Origin: JALHNI01 sp965229305 | Lineage (GTDB): Bacteria; Acidobacteriota; Terriglobia; Bryobacterales; Bryobacteraceae | DNA: 64,000 nucleotides | Direction: 5' to 3' | Assembly: GCA_965229305.1 (NCBI GenBank) | Contig: CBDDIZ010000029.1 | Coordinates: forward strand, 1-64,000 | Shown here: piece after piece, positions 61,001 through 64,000 of the stretch | Numbering within the stretch: the stretch's first letter is position 1 | Layout of the letters: every line of letters begins with the position of its first letter | The notes under the pieces: model-generated | Seen by the model: only the letters and a program-made list of their open reading frames with translations | What the model was told of the DNA's origin: nothing | The model's database searches: none | Made by a program: the position numbers and the translations under genes

Positions 61001-61445
61001 GCAGGTGAACAGCATCGTCGTCGCCCAGAATGGCCTCCCGCTCACCGTGCGCGGCGCCACCAACTTCCAGGCCAATCGCCCGAACTCCACCGGCGTCAGC
61101 GCCAAGCTCGACAACCCCACCGCCACCCGCTGGTTCGACACCTCGCAGTTCGTCAACCCGCCCAACTTCACCTTCGGCAACGTCGGCCGCACCATCCCCG
61201 ACGTTCGCCATCCCGGCGCCTTCAACATCGATTTCTCGATGATCAAAGACACCGTCATCAAGGAACGCTTCAAGCTCCAGTTCCGTGCCGAGGCCTTCAA
61301 CCTCACCAACCGCGTGAACTTCAACCTCGCCAACGACTCGTTCGTCGCCGGCCCGGACGGCAAGAACGCCAGCGCCAGCTTCGGCACGATCACTTCCTCG
61401 CGTGATGCCCGCGTTGGCCAACTCGCTCTGAAACTGATCTTCTAG
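58062..61445 (+). CDS. Oar-like TonB-dependent receptor
   Basis: A 1127-residue outer-membrane receptor. The signal (MSRLAMLLLAPIFAFAQ) precedes a carboxypeptidase-regulatory-like domain (GSGTISGTVTDPQDALIAAA). The plug follows with VQALPLNGRGALALTLLTPG and FKVQSGTMSAEFGFTAGGTI. The long beta-barrel has many aromatic-rich strands and ends in a Phe (QLALKLIF), as BAM substrates do. The TonB box is not obvious. Ligand unknown; carbohydrates or peptides are usual. It is intact, unlike the copy at 1-1175, and the NHL gene follows 8 bases later. Confidence 0.93.
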   Translation: MSRLAMLLLAPIFAFAQQGSGTISGTVTDPQDALIAAAKVEIVNVDTNAVFRTQTNAQGFYTAPGLAVGPYEVRAELSGFKRAVRSGITLQVNQNAQVNLVLQVGQLAETVEVRGEAALVDSTSATVGTVIENRQVQALPLNGRGALALTLLTPGVISNAGPTQSGFGDRGVNISAISINGAPSAMNASMLDGNNNILSYVGEVGIPPAVDAVEEFKVQSGTMSAEFGFTAGGTINLVTKSGTNQLHGTLYEFLRNDKFDARNAFATVRLPLRYNQYGGTIGGAFIKNRTFGFYNYEGYNLRRSTPRIASVPLPAWRQGNFSTLLNANGQLTQIYDPATTRQNPNGSGQVRDPFPGNVIPSARFDPIAVKIPAFWPLPNRAPANAFAQNQNFQDASLTAVDWNQTNWKIDHRFTDKNSIFLRYTLAQHQPTGNSIFTDPTVGQNRVDDQINRNVVVSDTHTFSPTLINTLRVGIMRQAFTFFAINYGQGWPQKLGLPSNVPNDQFPQIDFGYGQIGGQAAGTRTSLNWDMQDMLTKVWGSHTLKMGYNHRILYGGNKQGAALSGDYSFSGLTTNPQVPANTGNGLAQLLLGEVSSSFIDRILGNSWQAYAASGFIQDDWKVNRRLTLNLGLRYDFQQKPYERNNGHINLDLTQREPITGLPGVVVYAGRNGQPRSFLNEDHNDFAPRFGFAYDVFGTGKTVVRGGYGIFYPSIFFRTFMGNVQLFSSTRTSYVATGAGARAFLFKDGLPFAPTESPGASAGPSALLGQSAQLWEGYGSTPMSQQWDFSVQQQVGSWLLDVTYSANKGNHYAAGGYNLNQVDPAVRLQLGLSLNENVPNPLAGKVPGGLGAATVARERLLMPYPQYNGVSVTNPRYGNYMSHLLLINIKRRFSRGLLLNFSFTGGKKISDSNLSPVDFGAIEQTTDNSFQNGLYNRQAERATDPADVSRRGVLSLVYELPFGPGKALNPSNGVLRKIVGGWQVNSIVVAQNGLPLTVRGATNFQANRPNSTGVSAKLDNPTATRWFDTSQFVNPPNFTFGNVGRTIPDVRHPGAFNIDFSMIKDTVIKERFKLQFRAEAFNLTNRVNFNLANDSFVAGPDGKNASASFGTITSSRDARVGQLALKLIF

Positions 61446-61453
61446 TAGGCACC

Positions 61454-62296
61454 ATGTTGTTACTCTGCCAACTCGCGCTCGCTGCCTCCTTCACCTCTAC
61501 CGGCTTCGTCCAGATCCCGGCGGAGGTGAAGCTCGGCGCCATGTCCGCCGTCGAAGTCGACAAGAAGGGCAACGTCTACGTCCTCCACCGCGGCGAACCG
61601 CCTTTGGTCAAATTCAACTCCAAAGGCAAGTACGTCAAAGGCTGGGGCGAAGGCATGTTCAAGGTCGCCCACGGACTCCGCGTCGACCGTGCCGGCAACC
61701 TCTGGACCACCGACAACGGCAACCACGTCCTGCGCCAGTTCTCCTCCGACGGTAAACTCCTCCGCACCATCGGCGAAGTCGGCGTCCCCGGCAACGACGG
61801 CGCCCACTTCCGTTCGCCCGACGACGTCGTCTTCGCCTCCAACGGCGACCTCTACATCGCCGACTCCGGCAACGCCCGCATCGTCCACCTCGACTCCACC
61901 GGCAAATTCCTCGGCCAGTGGGGCAAGAAAGGCAAAGGCCAAAGTGAGTTCGCCACCGCCCACGGCCTCGCCATCGACCGGCAGGACCGCATCTACGTCG
62001 CCGACCGCAACAACAACCGCATCCAGGTCTTCGACGCTCAGGGCAAATTCCTCACCCTCTGGGACGGCTTCGGCAACCCCTTCGGCCTCCTCGTACGCGA
62101 CAACCAGCTCCTGGTCTCCGAAGGCGACGTCAACAAGATCTTCCATTTCGGTTTAGAGAGCGGCAAAATAGAAGAACAGTGGGGCGATTCGCAGACTCTG
62201 CAATTGCCGCACCTGATGGCCAACGACCGTCGCGGCAATCTCTATGTCGCGGAGGTCAACGGCAAGCGGGTTCAGATTTTCCGGAGGACGAAGTGA
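61454..62296 (+). CDS. Secreted NHL-repeat beta-propeller
   Basis: A 280-residue protein with a short signal (MLLLCQLALAAS). NHL repeats occur throughout, such as VAHGLRVDRAGNLWTTDNGN, FRSPDDVVFASNGDLYIADS, ATAHGLAIDRQDRIYVADRN and QLPHLMANDRRGNLYVAEVN, about six blades. Such propellers bind ligands or, more rarely, have lyase or lactonase activity. A lactonase reading is possible but no metal site is clear. Four-base overlap (GTGA) with the next gene. Confidence 0.88.
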   Translation: MLLLCQLALAASFTSTGFVQIPAEVKLGAMSAVEVDKKGNVYVLHRGEPPLVKFNSKGKYVKGWGEGMFKVAHGLRVDRAGNLWTTDNGNHVLRQFSSDGKLLRTIGEVGVPGNDGAHFRSPDDVVFASNGDLYIADSGNARIVHLDSTGKFLGQWGKKGKGQSEFATAHGLAIDRQDRIYVADRNNNRIQVFDAQGKFLTLWDGFGNPFGLLVRDNQLLVSEGDVNKIFHFGLESGKIEEQWGDSQTLQLPHLMANDRRGNLYVAEVNGKRVQIFRRTK

Positions 62297-64000
62297 AGTA
62301 CGGTTTCCTACTCCTGCCCGTCTGGCTTATGGCGCAAACGCCCGAGCTCGAGCGGGCTCACGCGCCGATCATCGAGCCGCAGGTCGATAAAGCCAAGTCC
62401 GCCGCCGCGCTCACCGCTCGTTACTCTCCGGCCCGCGCCATCAAAAGCCCCCCGATCCAATACCGCAACTTCATCGACGAACACGTCTTTGGCCGCATGA
62501 AGCGCGATGGCGTGCCGCACGCCCCTCTCGCCGATGACGAACAGTTCGCCCGCCGTGCCTGGCTCGATGCCACCGGCCGCATTCCTCCCACCGAACAGTT
62601 GAACGCCTTCCTGGCCGACCAGGATCCCAGGAAGCGCGACAAGCTGGTCGACACCCTCACCGACAGCGACGCCTTCGTCGACAAATGGACTTACTACTTC
62701 TCGGACCTCTTCCGCGCCGGCGGCCGCATGGGCTCCGGCCTGAACCTCTTCAACTTCTGGCTCCGCGAATGGCTCACCCTCGACCGTCCCTATAACGAAG
62801 TCGTCACCGACCTGCTCACCGGCGCGGGCAAAAGCAGCTTCTCCGTGCCCGCCGGCATGTACTACGCGCGTGACTTCGTCAAAGCCAAAGACGACCCCGA
62901 AGCCCCCGACGCCCACGACTTAGTCAACCAGCCCGACACCGTCGACGAGTTTACCGTCACTTACTCCAAAGTCTTCCTCGGCCTCAATCTCGCCTGCATC
63001 TCCTGCCACGACGGCAAGAACCATCTGGAGAAGGTCAACCTCTTTTTGACCTCCAAGAAGCGCGAAGACTTCTTCGGTCAAGCCGCCTTCTTCGGCCGCA
63101 CGCGCCAGATCATGAACTGGGAGAACGGCTACCAGGCCAACACCGAATACACCGTCGACGACGTCGGCCCGGACTATGACCCCAAAGCCGAGTCGATCGT
63201 CCGCGTCCCCCGCCGCGGCGGCGATGCCTCCGCCCGCTTCATCTTGAGCGGTGAAAAGCCGAACGCCGGCGAGAACCAACGCGATGCCCTGGCCCGCATC
63301 ATGACGAATCATCCTCAGTTCCGCCGCGCCTTCGCCAATCGTATCTGGGCCGAGTTCATGGGCTTTGGCATCGTCGAGCCCGTCGACGACTTTGACCTTT
63401 TGAAGCCGGATCAGCCTTCGAACCCCACCCTCCTGAACGCCCTCGCCGACGACTTCGGTAAACATCAGCACAGCTTCAAGCACTATGTCCGCACCATCAT
63501 GAAGTCGAGCGCCTACCAACTCAGTTCGCGCTTCGAAGGCGAATGGCAGGATCGTTACGCCACTTACTACGCGCGTAAGTATGTCCGCATGCTCACCGCG
63601 CCGGAGTTACACGACGCGATCGCCCTCGCCACCGGACGGCCCGGCAAGTTCTCCACCGGAACCGAAAAGGTCGGCATGGTGATGCAGATGGCCGAACCGA
63701 AGAAAGCCGATGCCGAAGTCCAAGGCTTCATGAAAACCTTCGGCCAATCCAATCGCGACGACATGCCGAAGAAAGTTCCGCCGTCGTCCCTGCAAGCCAT
63801 GCTCCTGATGCAGTCCCACGTCGTCACCGACCGCGTCGACTCCACCAAAGGCGGACTCGTCCAAAGCCTACTCGAAAAAGAGACCGACAACCGCAAGTTA
63901 GTCGAACAGATCTTCCTCCACACCATCTCCCGCCGCCCCAGCGCTCCCGAAGCCGACATCGCCGCCAAGGCTCTCGCAGCGGACCGGCGTCACGGCGCCG
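62293..64000 (+). CDS. DUF1549/DUF1553 protein, 3' end beyond window
   Basis: At least 569 residues, GTG start overlapping the NHL stop. A short signal (KYGFLLLPVWLMAQTPELE) precedes a DUF1549 domain (FIDEHVFGRMKRDGVPHAPL, then ARRAWLDATGRIPPTEQ). A single heme-like motif CISCHDGKNHLEKVN lies near residue 236. DUF1553 follows (QRDALARIMTNHPQFRRAFA, NRIWAEFMGFGIVEPVDDF). No N-terminal PSCyt1 domain is present, unlike the copy at 19901. A DUF1501 gene is likely beyond the window. Confidence 0.9.
   Translation, partial: MKYGFLLLPVWLMAQTPELERAHAPIIEPQVDKAKSAAALTARYSPARAIKSPPIQYRNFIDEHVFGRMKRDGVPHAPLADDEQFARRAWLDATGRIPPTEQLNAFLADQDPRKRDKLVDTLTDSDAFVDKWTYYFSDLFRAGGRMGSGLNLFNFWLREWLTLDRPYNEVVTDLLTGAGKSSFSVPAGMYYARDFVKAKDDPEAPDAHDLVNQPDTVDEFTVTYSKVFLGLNLACISCHDGKNHLEKVNLFLTSKKREDFFGQAAFFGRTRQIMNWENGYQANTEYTVDDVGPDYDPKAESIVRVPRRGGDASARFILSGEKPNAGENQRDALARIMTNHPQFRRAFANRIWAEFMGFGIVEPVDDFDLLKPDQPSNPTLLNALADDFGKHQHSFKHYVRTIMKSSAYQLSSRFEGEWQDRYATYYARKYVRMLTAPELHDAIALATGRPGKFSTGTEKVGMVMQMAEPKKADAEVQGFMKTFGQSNRDDMPKKVPPSSLQAMLLMQSHVVTDRVDSTKGGLVQSLLEKETDNRKLVEQIFLHTISRRPSAPEADIAAKALAADRRHGA

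Noticed and set aside
58797..61421. 874-codon open frame on the minus strand opposite the TonB receptor
   Set aside because: It is exactly antisense to a clear receptor gene, is extremely rich in Val/Gly/Ala/Glu, and has no known motif; it results from GC-biased third positions.

Overview
The window looks like chromosome from an acidobacterium of the Solibacter/Bryobacter type. This is judged from gene families only: Oar-like TonB receptors with a carboxypeptidase-regulatory N-terminus, DUF1549/DUF1553 and DUF1501 proteins, a BACON-repeat protein with a Solibacter-type (TIGR03437-like) C-terminus, many short secreted proteins whose signal ends in 'AQ', high GC, and frequent GTG/TTG starts.

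Layout. 1-13.5 kb: a broken TonB receptor gene, ferredoxin, argS, a secreted metallo-beta-lactamase-fold enzyme, a GMC oxidoreductase with its small subunit, a DsbA-like thioredoxin, an M28 peptidase, and a two-gene nucleotidyltransferase module. 13.5-18.3 kb: rpsU with its terminator, then a minus-strand run argF-argH-argR-peroxiredoxin-GvpL/F-Nudix headed by a consensus ARG box. 18.3-27.4 kb: a Tat-exported protein, a zinc-ribbon protein, a DUF1549/DUF1501 pair, 3-hydroxyacyl-CoA dehydrogenase, HD-GYP plus receiver, rpiA and a DinB-like protein.

27.47-36.04 kb: tRNA-Leu(CAG) followed by an 8.5 kb integrated element bounded by a repeat of the tRNA 3' half. It encodes a tyrosine integrase, an excisionase-like HTH protein, a primase-helicase beside an iteron-rich putative origin, an HK97-type major capsid protein, a prohead protease, a membrane cargo protein and small unknowns. 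I see no terminase, portal or tail genes. The layout resembles capsid-encoding satellites (phiRv1/phiRv2-like elements, capsid-forming PICIs) and is the most interesting system here. 36.0-40.9 kb is a second accessory stretch: a primase-helicase of the AEP-TOTE type and a decayed gene related to C-termini of 2OG-oxygenase proteins.

41-53.4 kb is core again: fused TrpE-TrpG, a SirB1-like protein, a YggX-like protein, two methyltransferases and a glycosyltransferase, a RodZ-like protein, an MDR reductase, a GDSL esterase and gyrA. 53.5-64 kb is secreted and surface functions: an AA10 lytic polysaccharide monooxygenase with CBM, the BACON-repeat protein, a large intact TonB receptor, an NHL beta-propeller and a second DUF1549 protein cut by the window edge.

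Many neighbouring genes overlap by 1-4 bases (ATGA, TAATG, TAGTG, GTGA), implying translational coupling. Very long open frames antisense to GC-rich genes (for example opposite the TonB receptor and the BACON gene) are codon-bias shadows and are left out.
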